From positions 1 through 32,199 of the forward strand of contig JAFGQP010000252.1 in assembly GCA_016935635.1 (NCBI GenBank): a DNA stretch of 32,199 nucleotides, in the 5' to 3' direction. The number at the start of each line of letters is the position of its first letter. Position 1 is the first letter of the stretch. A model generated the notes under the pieces. That model had not been told where the DNA came from. It searched no databases and saw nothing but the letters and a program-made list of their open reading frames with translations. The translations under genes and the position numbers were made by a program. Source of the DNA: Sedimentisphaerales bacterium (GTDB lineage Bacteria > Planctomycetota > Phycisphaerae > Sedimentisphaerales > Anaerohalosphaeraceae). This document shows positions 18,043 to 27,201 of the stretch, in pieces.

Positions 18043-19034
18043 ATTTGCGGCCTGACGGTTCCGTCCGGCTGAATCGTACAGTAAATAATGCGTTCCTCTG
18101 ATTTTTCACCCCGGCGAACACGAATCAGATCGCCGATTTTTCCTTCATCGAGGGCCTGTCCTGAGGCCGAAACAAACAATGCCCCGCTGTTGATCTGCAC
18201 CAGTACATGCTGATTGCGCCGGATGAGTACCGGGGCCTGCCGCGGGATCAGCCAATCCGGATGGATAACATGCCCCTGGACAATTTTACGCCGAACAACC
18301 AGGCCATAGGGTTCTTTCCAATTCGTTCCCTGCGGCAGAGAAGATTCGGCTTGCTGAATCATAGCATTTTCCGAGGTAATGGTTGCGCCTGCATCAATCG
18401 CCTGCGATGCGACCAGTTGGCGCACTTTATATCGCACAGCAAAGGCAACCTCAGCCTGCGAGACGGTCAGTCCCCGCTGCTGGACCGCGACGGTTACTTT
18501 TTGTGAACCCGCGGTCTGGTAGCGACTCATCTGGCAGGACAGTTTGACCACCGCATTGGGGTCTTCCAGCACAACCCGCGATGGCGGTTTGACAAGAGCA
18601 ATGGAGGACACGGGGATTCCGACCAGTTTTTTATCCAAAAAATCGCGTGCTGCCTGGACAATGCGATCTGGCTCCACCACGGTTTCTTTCCGTTTGACGG
18701 CGGTGATGTCCGTCCCGATAAACTCGATCTTGTCTGCAGGGATTCCGATGCTGGCCAGCCGGCTGAGAATCGTGTAGCGATCCACAAATACCACCTGGCC
18801 TTTAGAGACAAACGTGCCCAGTCCAATCGCGCGGACCTGTTCCAGAAGATCGTCCGGGCCTTCGATTCTGCACGCCAGTCCCAGTGTCACCGACGATTGC
18901 TCGACGATTGTTTCGGGCGGCAGGGTAATTTTGATTTTCCCATTGCCTGGAGCCGCGGTTCCCTGTCCGGCACATAATGCTGCCAGCCCCAGCAAACTGA
19001 TTCCAAACGATAATCGCATTCGATTCATCCTCAT
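18039..19034 (-). CDS. flgA: Flagellar P-ring assembly chaperone FlgA (SAF domain)
   Basis: Signal peptide; VRQLVASQAIDAGATITSENAMIQQAESSLPQG...GLVVRRKIVQGHVIHPDWL...VLVQINSGALFVSASGQALDEGKIGDLIRVR. Confidence 0.9.
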   Translation of the reverse strand: MRMNRMRLSFGISLLGLAALCAGQGTAAPGNGKIKITLPPETIVEQSSVTLGLACRIEGPDDLLEQVRAIGLGTFVSKGQVVFVDRYTILSRLASIGIPADKIEFIGTDITAVKRKETVVEPDRIVQAARDFLDKKLVGIPVSSIALVKPPSRVVLEDPNAVVKLSCQMSRYQTAGSQKVTVAVQQRGLTVSQAEVAFAVRYKVRQLVASQAIDAGATITSENAMIQQAESSLPQGTNWKEPYGLVVRRKIVQGHVIHPDWLIPRQAPVLIRRNQHVLVQINSGALFVSASGQALDEGKIGDLIRVRRGEKSEERIIYCTIQPDGTVRPQI

Positions 19035-19043
19035 CTCCTCGGA

Positions 19044-19826
19044 TTACCTTACCAGTTCAGACAACTGCCGCAGGATATTATCGCCGGTACGAATCGTGCG
19101 AGAATTGATTTCGTAGCCGCGCTGGGCATTGATCAGATTCACCAGTTCGGTTACCATGTGGACGTTGGATTTCTCCAGATATTTAGATAAAATACTGCCA
19201 TAGCCTCCCTCGCCGGCCTTGCCTGCAATCGCCGATCCGCTGGCTTCGGTTTCACGATATAGATTGCCCCCCTCCGCACTCAGGCCGGATGGATTGGCAA
19301 ATCGGTACATTTCCAGCGTACCAATCACCTGGTTGCCCGCCGGAGTTTGAACGCTGACAGTTCCATCACTGGCAATATCCACCATGGTTGCATCCTCCGG
19401 GACCGTAATTCCCGGACTGATCTGATATCCGCTGGCAGTGACAAGCAGGCCATTGGCATCTTTCTGAAATGCTCCATCCCGCGTGTAACGTTCTTCTCCA
19501 TCGGGCATTGTCACCTTGAAAAATCCATCCCCCTGAATAGCAACATCCAGATCATTGCCGGTACTCTCCACATCCCCAACGGTAAAGATACGGGTCGTGG
19601 AAGCCACCCGAACACCGCTGCCGACTTCCAGACCGCTGGGAGCAGTTACACCGGTAGCAACCTCCCGGTCTGATTCCCGCATCTTCAGATACAGTAAATC
19701 CTGGAAGTTGACATGGTTACGCTTAAAACCATTGGTATTGACGTTGGCCAGGTTGTTGGCGATGGTATCAATCATCGTCTGCTGGGCGTCCATTCCCGTG
19801 GCGGCTGTGGAAAAAGCTTTTAGCAT
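19044..19826 (-). CDS. flgG: Flagellar distal rod protein FlgG (start refined to ATG at 19826)
   Basis: MLKAFSTAATGMDAQQTMIDTIANNLANVNTNGFKR...; ELVNLINAQRGYEINSRTIRTGDNILRQLSEL. RBS taggag before the ATG at 19826; the track start at 19856 adds 10 aa. Confidence 0.95.
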   Translation of the reverse strand: MLKAFSTAATGMDAQQTMIDTIANNLANVNTNGFKRNHVNFQDLLYLKMRESDREVATGVTAPSGLEVGSGVRVASTTRIFTVGDVESTGNDLDVAIQGDGFFKVTMPDGEERYTRDGAFQKDANGLLVTASGYQISPGITVPEDATMVDIASDGTVSVQTPAGNQVIGTLEMYRFANPSGLSAEGGNLYRETEASGSAIAGKAGEGGYGSILSKYLEKSNVHMVTELVNLINAQRGYEINSRTIRTGDNILRQLSELVR

Positions 19827-19836
19827 TGTAAATCTC

Positions 19837-20580
19837 CTAACCCTGACTATTGGCAACGCTCATCGCGGCTGAGCCGTTTTCGCGCTGACGTTTCAGGATA
19901 TTGATATGCATTTCATAGACTCGCGACAAGGTCATCATATTGATCATTTCATCCATGACTTTGACATTGGACGCTTCCTGGTATCCCTGCCGCACTTTGA
20001 CCCGCGTTGCAGCCTCCGGATCAGCATCCGTCTTGACTCGATACGCCCCAAGTCCGATTGGTTCGAGATCCTCGGAGCTGTTTTTAAAGTTCACCAGCTT
20101 CAGCGTTCCCACCGACACATCTCCGGCCTGAACCACACCATCCAGGCTGATTTTAATCGTGCTGCCCGAAGCATCCTGGGGAATAATAATTGGACCGTTT
20201 TGCCCGGCAACGAGATTTCCGTTGGTGTCGACAAGCTGGCCCAGCCTGTTAATTTCCAATGAGCCGTTGCGGGTATAAAGCGGGCCCGTGGGGGTCTCCA
20301 GAACCAGAAATCCCTTGCCTTCCAGAGCAACATCCAGGGGACGGTCAGTCCGCAGAATCTGGCCCTGTGAAAAATCAATCGTCTGAAGACTCTGTATTTC
20401 GCTGGCAAAAAGGGATTCTTTGCCCTGATTGGCCAGAATCGAATCCAGCGTCGAGCTGAAACTGCTGACGGTTCGTTTAAATCCCGACGTAGATGCATTG
20501 GCGATATTATTGGATACCGCCATGTATTTTTCCATCAGGGCATTGATCCCGGAACTGATTTGTCCGCTCGGTTCGCTCAT
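19837..20580 (-). CDS. flgF: Flagellar proximal rod protein FlgF-like
   Basis: GINALMEKYMAVSNNIANASTSGFKRTVSSF...RPLDVALEGKGFLVLETPTGPLYTRNGSLEINRLGQLVDTNGN; immediately upstream of flgG. Confidence 0.87.
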   Translation of the reverse strand: MSEPSGQISSGINALMEKYMAVSNNIANASTSGFKRTVSSFSSTLDSILANQGKESLFASEIQSLQTIDFSQGQILRTDRPLDVALEGKGFLVLETPTGPLYTRNGSLEINRLGQLVDTNGNLVAGQNGPIIIPQDASGSTIKISLDGVVQAGDVSVGTLKLVNFKNSSEDLEPIGLGAYRVKTDADPEAATRVKVRQGYQEASNVKVMDEMINMMTLSRVYEMHINILKRQRENGSAAMSVANSQG

Positions 20581-21779
20581 ATCATCTGTTCCTCCGGCTG
20601 CTCTTGAAAATCAAAGATTTCCCTGTCTTCATCCTCTTCATCCGGAAGCGCCCCGGACAGACCGGCAATTGTATTGGTAACACGAACCAGTTCATTGATT
20701 GCTTTTTCGTTCAGACCAATCATCTCAATACCGATGGATCGCCCCAGAGGCGTATCCCGGAATCCTCGAACTTCGGCAATATCCTGAATCCACTTGCCAT
20801 TTTCCAGTTCAAAAATAATGATCATACGATCTCTGAGTTTGACATTCAGGTTGGCTCGAATCCGAAGCCCCGGCCCGGATATTTCGGTAATCGCAGCGTC
20901 ACAAAAATCCAGCTGCGCAGGGTCGGCATTTGACGATTCATATATGACGTCAAATAACGCCACTTTTGCCTTCCGCTGCATGGGAACCCGCTGAAAACGC
21001 CTCCGATTGATGAACCGGATTCGATCTGTATGGTTCAATTCCAGCCCCTGCGGACCACACGAAATCACGATTGATTCAAATTCCCAGGTCATGCTGCCCA
21101 CACGATACTGAACCGCCGCAATTTGTCCCGGGATAGCCTCAATGGCTGTTTTGGGCAGAATTGCCAATTCATACTCGTCATTGCGAATCACTGTGGCCTC
21201 GAATCGCGGACTGCCGGGCTGGGAGGGCTGAGATACCAGAATCGTCTTGCCGACGGAAATCTGGCGACTGCTCAGATTACGTCCCGTCCGGCTGGTCAAT
21301 CCAAATTCAGACATTGATTTCTGAAAGCCCAGTTTTGTCTTTATTCCATACGCCATGACATTCAATCGTTTTCGCTGAACCAGATTGTGACCGGATTCGA
21401 AACTCTCCTGCATCAATCGGGCCAGGCCATCGTCGTAAACCGACGGTTCTGTAAAAATCATATCTTTCTTTTTCAGCCCGGCTCGCTGACTGATGGCCTC
21501 AAGAATTTCACGTTCCTGCTGAGTCAGCCTGCATCGATCCGCCAGATTATTAAAACGTTCTTCCGCCGCAATGCGTTCCTTTTCGAGACGCATACGACGA
21601 ACAGCTGCCAGCAAAATCAGCAGCAGTACAATCAGGGACCATCCCAGCACAATAAACCATTTATTGGTCATAAAGCTCGGAGCCGACTTGGTTTCCAACT
21701 GCCGCATAGCGCTGTAACGCTGCAGCGGAGACAGCGTAAGCACAGAAGTCGCGGCAATCTGGATAATATCAATCAGCAT
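20577..21779 (-). CDS. Membrane-anchored PilZ-domain (YcgR-like) protein
   Basis: TM helix WFIVLGWSLIVLLLILLAAVRR; C-terminal RRRFQRVPM (RxxxR) followed by ITEISGPGLRI ((D/N)xSxxG-like). Confidence 0.75.
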   Translation of the reverse strand: MLIDIIQIAATSVLTLSPLQRYSAMRQLETKSAPSFMTNKWFIVLGWSLIVLLLILLAAVRRMRLEKERIAAEERFNNLADRCRLTQQEREILEAISQRAGLKKKDMIFTEPSVYDDGLARLMQESFESGHNLVQRKRLNVMAYGIKTKLGFQKSMSEFGLTSRTGRNLSSRQISVGKTILVSQPSQPGSPRFEATVIRNDEYELAILPKTAIEAIPGQIAAVQYRVGSMTWEFESIVISCGPQGLELNHTDRIRFINRRRFQRVPMQRKAKVALFDVIYESSNADPAQLDFCDAAITEISGPGLRIRANLNVKLRDRMIIIFELENGKWIQDIAEVRGFRDTPLGRSIGIEMIGLNEKAINELVRVTNTIAGLSGALPDEEDEDREIFDFQEQPEEQMI

Positions 21780-21801
21780 CCGTCTAATGGTCCATATACA
21801 T

Positions 21802-23532
21802 TTACCGAATCAGGTTAGTCAGTTCCTGCAGAACTTCGTTGGCCACACGAATCGTTCGTGAATTGGCCTGGTAGCCGTTCTGAGCCTGCATCAGATTGAC
21901 AAATTCGGTCGCAATATCCACATTGGATTTTTCGAGGCTTTTGCCGGTGATACTTCCTGCACCACCGCTGTTTGCCATGGTTTCAATGGGTTCACCGGAG
22001 TTGGCAGTCGTCAAATAATAGCCATTGCCAACCGCTTCAAGACCGCCGGGATTCTGAAACAGGCCGATCTGCAAAGCCGCGATATTCACTTTCACGCCGT
22101 TGGTAAACGTACCCACCATCATACCACTATTGTCAATGGTCACGCTGGACAGCGTTCCGGCCTCATACCCATCCTGTGTCAGAGCCGCAGCGCTGGACTG
22201 CTGGCTGGCAAACTGCGTCAGGCCGGTAAATTCACCCGAGGTTCCCAGATCCAGAGAAATGGTCTGGGTAAAACTTGGATTGTTGGCAAACTGGACGGAA
22301 AACTCCGCTGTTTCCGTTGACGAATTCAACCCTTTATAAGAGCCGTTGGCATTGAATTCAATGCCCGAAATGCGGCGATTCAGGGCAGAGGACCCATAAA
22401 TATCATAGCCAGACCACGATCCCTCGCGCTCACCATTAACGGACTGAACCACCATATCCCAGGTGTTCGGGTCATCGGTTTTAACAAATGTTCCGGTCAG
22501 CACATATTCCTGCCCCTGGTTATCATAAACCGTGGTCTTGAAGGTCTTGCTGTCATTGCCTCCGATGGTGGCATAATCAAAAAAAGTCGGAATTTCCAGA
22601 CTTTCCGCCCCGGCCGGACTGTAGCTCATTCCCGTCACCTGAGCCTGGCTGTAGCCGGCCGAATTCCCTGTAATCAAGATCTTGCCGTCCGCATTCAGAG
22701 AGGCGGTGCTGTTATCATAGAGAGCCGAAATCTGATCCAGAATGTCCTGCACCGTGGCCCCGCTGCCGGTCGCAGCCCCCGTCCAGGTCACCGCCTGATT
22801 GGTAAAGGCTGTACCATCCTCCTTGACACCGGAAACATAAATCGTACCCGTACTGCCTGCGGCTAACGGACTGCCGCCCCACTGATCAAGATCCGACAGA
22901 TACGAATTGGACGTGGCAACCTGGTCGCCCGAATTTACGGTAAAGGATGTGTTGGAAATCAGCTTATGCGTTGTGGCTGCGGTACTGTCGGGCGAAGAAC
23001 GAAGGTTGCCATTCATGGTAATGGATGCCGTGGGATTGGCTGGCATGGAACTATCCCAGGGAATATGAATGCTTGAATCCCCTGAAGTCTGAAATCCTTC
23101 CGCTTCGCCATACGTACCGGTTCGCTGAACTTTATATCCGGTCGCCGGATCCACCAGCGTATTATCCGCATCCACCGCAAAAGAACCGATACGGGTATAG
23201 ACAGTCTGACGCCCATTATTCAATACAAAATATCCCGCCCCATCGATCGCCACATCCAGATCCTGTCCGGTCGTTACAATATTTCCCTGGCCCATGTCTT
23301 TTTTGATTGCCGAGACATTCACGCCGCTACCCATCTGCTGGGGATTGACGCCGCCAAGAGAACCGGAAGGTCCGCTGGCCTGACGAATAGTCTGACTGAG
23401 AAGCTCTGAAAAAGTAACGGTACTGCCTTTAAAACCAGTCGTGCTGACATTGGCAAGGTTGTTGCCGGTTACATCCAGCATGGCTTGAAATGCCTTCAAT
23501 CCTGATACTCCGGCCGTCATTGCTGAACCCAT
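21802..23532 (-). CDS. flgE: Flagellar hook protein FlgE
   Basis: TAGVSGLKAFQAMLDVTGNNLANVSTTGFKGSTVTFSELLSQT...; KSLEKSNVDIATEFVNLMQAQNGYQANSRTIRVANEVLQELTNLIR; 576 aa. Confidence 0.95.
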   Translation of the reverse strand: MGSAMTAGVSGLKAFQAMLDVTGNNLANVSTTGFKGSTVTFSELLSQTIRQASGPSGSLGGVNPQQMGSGVNVSAIKKDMGQGNIVTTGQDLDVAIDGAGYFVLNNGRQTVYTRIGSFAVDADNTLVDPATGYKVQRTGTYGEAEGFQTSGDSSIHIPWDSSMPANPTASITMNGNLRSSPDSTAATTHKLISNTSFTVNSGDQVATSNSYLSDLDQWGGSPLAAGSTGTIYVSGVKEDGTAFTNQAVTWTGAATGSGATVQDILDQISALYDNSTASLNADGKILITGNSAGYSQAQVTGMSYSPAGAESLEIPTFFDYATIGGNDSKTFKTTVYDNQGQEYVLTGTFVKTDDPNTWDMVVQSVNGEREGSWSGYDIYGSSALNRRISGIEFNANGSYKGLNSSTETAEFSVQFANNPSFTQTISLDLGTSGEFTGLTQFASQQSSAAALTQDGYEAGTLSSVTIDNSGMMVGTFTNGVKVNIAALQIGLFQNPGGLEAVGNGYYLTTANSGEPIETMANSGGAGSITGKSLEKSNVDIATEFVNLMQAQNGYQANSRTIRVANEVLQELTNLIR

Positions 23533-23570
23533 AGTGCTACTCCTTTATATCTTACTGAATTACGCTTTGG

Positions 23571-23981
23571 TTATCCCTGAATACCTTGTATCTGGCTGGT
23601 CTTGATAACATGGGATTGGTTATCACTGGATACTGTCAATACAGGTGTGCCGTCCTGAAAGGTCAGCTTTTTAACCTGTCCTTCCAGCACATCACCTTCG
23701 CTGGTCGTAAAAGAGACCGTTTTCCCTAGTAATGACTTGGCATAATCCAGTTCTGCCATCCACATTGCACCTTCGAATGTCGTATTCATCTTGGTCATGG
23801 TCTCATTGATGGTTGCCAGATTGCTGTTCATGCCCTCGGTCAGCTCCAGTTGTGAAAACTGTGCAAGCTGTGCAGCCATCTGCTGGTTATCCATCGGCTC
23901 CAGGGGATTCTGATACTGGAGTTCAGTCACCAGAAGGGTCATAAAGTCCATTTTCTGTGACGCTGCATCAATCGTACTCAT
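23571..23981 (-). CDS. flgD: Flagellar hook capping protein FlgD (short form)
   Basis: MDFMTLLVTELQYQNPLEPMDNQQMAAQLAQFSQLELTEGMNSNL; upstream of flgE. Confidence 0.93.
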   Translation of the reverse strand: MSTIDAASQKMDFMTLLVTELQYQNPLEPMDNQQMAAQLAQFSQLELTEGMNSNLATINETMTKMNTTFEGAMWMAELDYAKSLLGKTVSFTTSEGDVLEGQVKKLTFQDGTPVLTVSSDNQSHVIKTSQIQGIQG

Positions 23982-24012
23982 AAGAATTCCTTATCTCATT
24001 TGTGTCTCTCAA

Positions 24013-24025
24013 GGCACACTGTGCC
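24013..24025. repeat. Perfect inverted repeat GGCACA-C-TGTGCC at the predicted flgD transcription start
   Basis: Sequence ggcacactgtgcc, 6-bp arms around a 1-nt centre. Confidence 0.7.
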
Positions 24026-24037
24026 GCAGAGAAACTC

Positions 24038-24053
24038 GGCAAGTTCTGTGCCA
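24038..24053 (-). promoter_or_regulatory. Sigma-54 (-24/-12) promoter upstream of flgD
   Basis: Minus-strand TGGCACAGAACTTGCC matches TGGCAC-N5-TTGC; predicted leader about 46 nt before the flgD ATG at 23981. Confidence 0.8.
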
Positions 24054-24254
24054 CAGCTACCCACTAAATCCTTGGAAATCGCTTAAGTCATTTATTTATA
24101 TGGCCTTAAAATTTTATCGCCGAGCGTTTGCTTGACGCAGCCGCGCATAATACTCAACGCCTGTGGATAATTTTTTCCTTTATTCAGGAAAGATTTTCCA
24201 GACCGCAAGCCCCGTTTGGGTCCTATAACTTTTTGTTTTATCTCCACAACGACT

Positions 24255-24272
24255 GATAATTTCAAAATTATC
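24255..24272. repeat. Perfect inverted repeat GATAATTT-CA-AAATTATC in the flgD/regulator intergenic region
   Basis: 8-2-8 palindrome read directly from sequence. Confidence 0.7.
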
Positions 24273-24396
24273 AAAATTTCACTTAAGTTTTTATTGGACT
24301 GTCCGATAAAAAATTAAAGCCGTCAAGGCCTTCCTGCCGACTTAATCCAATACCAATCGTTAATGAAGTTTATAAGAATCAGGTTTACACCAACGA

Positions 24397-25803
24397 GTGC
24401 GTAATATGGAAATAGAGTCGATTCTGGTTGTATCGCGGCAACCTGAGATTCAGCATCTGGCCAGACAGTTCTCGCAGCGGCTTTTCGCCGCCGATGAGCT
24501 GAACGACCTGTCCGACCTGCTTAATCGCTCCGAACCCGAGGTCATTCTCCTCGGTTCGGATATATCCATTGCGCAAATTGCTGCCATGATGTCCATACTT
24601 CAGAACAAGCACATCAATCCCCCCGTCATTGTCATCGGTGATGCATCCTGCGAATCAAGGGCTGCCGATTACCTGTCGCTGGGGATTACCGATTATATGG
24701 ATCGTTCTGAGGGCCCCGAACAACTGAAAGTAATTCTCCTGCGAACAAAGGAGTCCTGTGTATCCGAGACACGCAGCCTGGACTTTTTTACTGAGGACTG
24801 CCCCTCAGCCATTTCCATTGTCGGCCGAAGTCCGGCCATTGCCAAAACACTGAAAATGATTCGACTGGTTGCCGGCAGCGCCTGCAATCCCGTACTGATT
24901 ATCGGTGAAACCGGCACCGGCAAGGAACTGGCAGCCCGGGCTGTCCATGTACTCCGGCATGGCAATCATCAGAAATTCGTAGCCATCAATTGTGCCGCCC
25001 TCACTGCCAATCTGCTGGAAAGTGAATTGTTCGGTCATGTCAAGGGGTCTTTTACCGGCGCCGATCGCGAGAAAACAGGTTTGCTGGAACTAGCCTCCGA
25101 CGGCACCATCTTTCTTGACGAAATCAGTGAAATGCCGCTGGATTTGCAGGCCAAACTGCTGCGGGTCATTCAGGAAAAAAATTTCCGCAAGGTCGGCGGC
25201 GTGCAGGATATCGAATGCAGTGCGACCATTGTCGCTACCAGCAATCGCAATCTGATTCAGGAAGTCCGACAGGGCAAGTTCCGCCAGGATTTATATTATC
25301 GCCTGGCCGTTTGCCCCATCACCCTGACCCCGCTTCGGGCCGAATCCCGACGTGAAGATATCCTGCTGCTGGCCCAGTATTTTATTCAGCAGTCCGCTAT
25401 CTGCCCTCAAAAGAAAGGCAAAATCAAGGGCCTGACCAAACTGGCCGCCGAGATGCTGCTCAAACATCCCTGGCCGGGCAATGTCCGGGAACTTCGTAAC
25501 GTCATCGAAAGAGCTATCCTGCTCGAATCCGGCGAGCGGATCGGCACTCATAATCTGTTTTTTGAGCCGGAACACTTTGATATCGAAGAAATGGCGGTCC
25601 AGGATTGCCAGGCCAGCCCTTTGCGTGATTTTTCGCTGGAAAAAGCAGAAAAAGAACTGGTCCGGCGTGCTTTGGAAGAGGCCGGCTGGCAGAAAACCCG
25701 CGCCGCCTCCCTGCTGGGCATCACCCGCGCCACCCTCTACGCCAAGGTCAAGCAATACAATCTTGAGCAGCCCGGCGAAAAAGTACCTCAGACCATCTCG
25801 TAG
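24397..25803 (+). CDS. Sigma-54-dependent activator (degenerate receiver - AAA+ - Fis HTH), FleQ/FlrC/FlgR-like role
   Basis: Walker A IGETGTGKELAARAVH; GSFTGA loop; Walker B DGTIFLDEISEM; HPWPGNVRELRNVIERA; C-terminal HTH ALEEAGWQKTRAASLLGITRATLYAKVKQY. GTG start at 24397 or ATG at 24406. Confidence 0.93.
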   Translation: MRNMEIESILVVSRQPEIQHLARQFSQRLFAADELNDLSDLLNRSEPEVILLGSDISIAQIAAMMSILQNKHINPPVIVIGDASCESRAADYLSLGITDYMDRSEGPEQLKVILLRTKESCVSETRSLDFFTEDCPSAISIVGRSPAIAKTLKMIRLVAGSACNPVLIIGETGTGKELAARAVHVLRHGNHQKFVAINCAALTANLLESELFGHVKGSFTGADREKTGLLELASDGTIFLDEISEMPLDLQAKLLRVIQEKNFRKVGGVQDIECSATIVATSNRNLIQEVRQGKFRQDLYYRLAVCPITLTPLRAESRREDILLLAQYFIQQSAICPQKKGKIKGLTKLAAEMLLKHPWPGNVRELRNVIERAILLESGERIGTHNLFFEPEHFDIEEMAVQDCQASPLRDFSLEKAEKELVRRALEEAGWQKTRAASLLGITRATLYAKVKQYNLEQPGEKVPQTIS

Positions 25804-25887
25804 CCATATCAAAAACACATCTCTTTTATTAACATAGACTTACACGTATTCTAAAAATATTTCTTTTTTTTATTGCTTTGTGAACAC

Positions 25888-25906
25888 TACATAGATATTC
25901 TATGTA
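25888..25906. promoter_or_regulatory. Candidate PadR operator: TACATAGA-TAT-TCTATGTA
   Basis: Perfect 8-3-8 inverted repeat about 33 nt upstream of the PadR-family gene start. Confidence 0.6.
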
Positions 25907-25939
25907 TAGATGTTATAGGTATTCCTGAGGCAATAAACT

Positions 25940-26281
25940 ATGGAGATTTCAAAAGACTTGATTGCTGCTTCGGCAACCCCCTTGATTCTGTCGATTCTGG
26001 CCGAAGGTGAAAGTTACGGCTACGCCATCATCAAACAGGTTGCCGCCCTGTCCGCCGGCTCCATGCAATGGACCGACGGTATGCTTTACCCCATCCTCCA
26101 CCGCCTGGAAAGCCAGGGCCTGATCGAATCCGAGGTCCGCACCTCCGACACCGGCCGCAAACGAAAATATTATCGCATCAGGCAGGATGGCACCGCTGCC
26201 ATTACCGCCCATCAGGCCCAGTGGCAAACGGTTTATGAAACCTTACGCAAAGTATGGGAGACAAAACTATGTTTCGATTAG
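25940..26281 (+). CDS. PadR-family transcriptional regulator
   Basis: LILSILAEGESYGYAIIKQVAALSAGSMQWTDGMLYPILHRLESQGLIESEVRTSDTGRKRKYYRIRQDG, a typical PadR winged helix. Confidence 0.95.
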   Translation: MEISKDLIAASATPLILSILAEGESYGYAIIKQVAALSAGSMQWTDGMLYPILHRLESQGLIESEVRTSDTGRKRKYYRIRQDGTAAITAHQAQWQTVYETLRKVWETKLCFD

Positions 26282-26958
26282 ACAACGCCATTGAAAACTG
26301 GAAACAGCAGCTTTTGCAGCATCAGACCATGACGGCTGCCGATATGGAGGAACTGCAAATCCACCTGCTGGAAGAAATGGATGCTCTGACGGCAACAGGT
26401 CTCAATCAGGAAGAAGCCTTTCTCATTGCGTCCCGGCGTATGGGCAATCCCAACGAAATTTCCTGTGAGTTTGCCAAAATTAACCATGGCGTCATCTGGA
26501 AAAATCGGTTTTTCTGGATGATTATCGGCATTTTAATCCTGCAGATGTTTTCCTCCTGCGCCAGCTTCCTTGCCCGCGGTGGAGCATTGATTGGCTGTCA
26601 GCTGATCGGATGGAATCCTTTAAATGCAGGGGTGATTTCAGCCGTTATTCAAATCACTGTTCTGATTTGTCTTTTTATTGCTTTTTACATCGCTGTTGTC
26701 CCGTTATCGCTTCTGCGCAAAATCCCCAAAAAAACCCTCATTGGGATTATCATCGTAGCAACCGCCCTGAATTTTCTCCTCAATCATGCTGCCGGCATGG
26801 GATATAATATCCTGATCGCCCGATTCTTCTCCGTGGAACAATTGGGACAATTTGCTCTCGGATGCAGCTACTCAGCCATGGGTTTATCTGTCCTGTGGCC
26901 GGTGGTCTGGCTGGTGCTGCTGCTCTGGCTGCTGCCGGGCAAAAAACGGATTGCGTAA
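26269..26958 (+). CDS. Multipass membrane protein with PadR-associated N-terminal (HAAS/permease-prefix-like) domain
   Basis: N-terminus MFRLDNAIENWKQQLLQHQTMTAADMEELQIHLLEEMDALTATGLNQEEAFLIASRRMGNPNEISCEFAKIN, then several hydrophobic helices. Overlaps the PadR gene by 13 nt (ATG at 26269; track start 26254). Confidence 0.8.
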   Translation: MFRLDNAIENWKQQLLQHQTMTAADMEELQIHLLEEMDALTATGLNQEEAFLIASRRMGNPNEISCEFAKINHGVIWKNRFFWMIIGILILQMFSSCASFLARGGALIGCQLIGWNPLNAGVISAVIQITVLICLFIAFYIAVVPLSLLRKIPKKTLIGIIIVATALNFLLNHAAGMGYNILIARFFSVEQLGQFALGCSYSAMGLSVLWPVVWLVLLLWLLPGKKRIA

Positions 26959-27137
26959 ACAACCGATTCACAAGGATTTACGATAGCAAGCAAACACCTG
27001 CATCGTTACAATTGCTTATTCATCCCGATCACAAGGCACCAGGAGTTTTGTGCATGCGAAGGGGCATTGAATTTTCAAAAATTGGAACAATCCAGGCAGT
27101 AAATAAGTCTCATTTTAAAAAGCTGTATTTTTTGGCC

Positions 27138-27165
27138 TTTACAAAAGTTAATGCTAAAATAATAC
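27138..27165 (+). promoter_or_regulatory. Possible sigma-70 promoter for the small membrane protein
   Basis: TTTACA - 16 nt - TAATAC, then RBS aaggagat before 27202. Confidence 0.35.
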
Positions 27166-27201
27166 TATCATTGAAAACCCCAATAAGGTAAGGAGATAAA
27201 A

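Noticed and set aside
24092-24274. 60-aa minus-strand ORF in the flgD upstream region
   Set aside because: No RBS or recognisable motif, and it lies upstream of the predicted flgD promoter; more likely regulatory intergenic DNA.
24315-24343. Sigma-28-like TAAA-N17-GCCGACTT upstream of the sigma-54 activator
   Set aside because: Spacing is 17 instead of about 15 and the -10-like half is incomplete; too weak to call.
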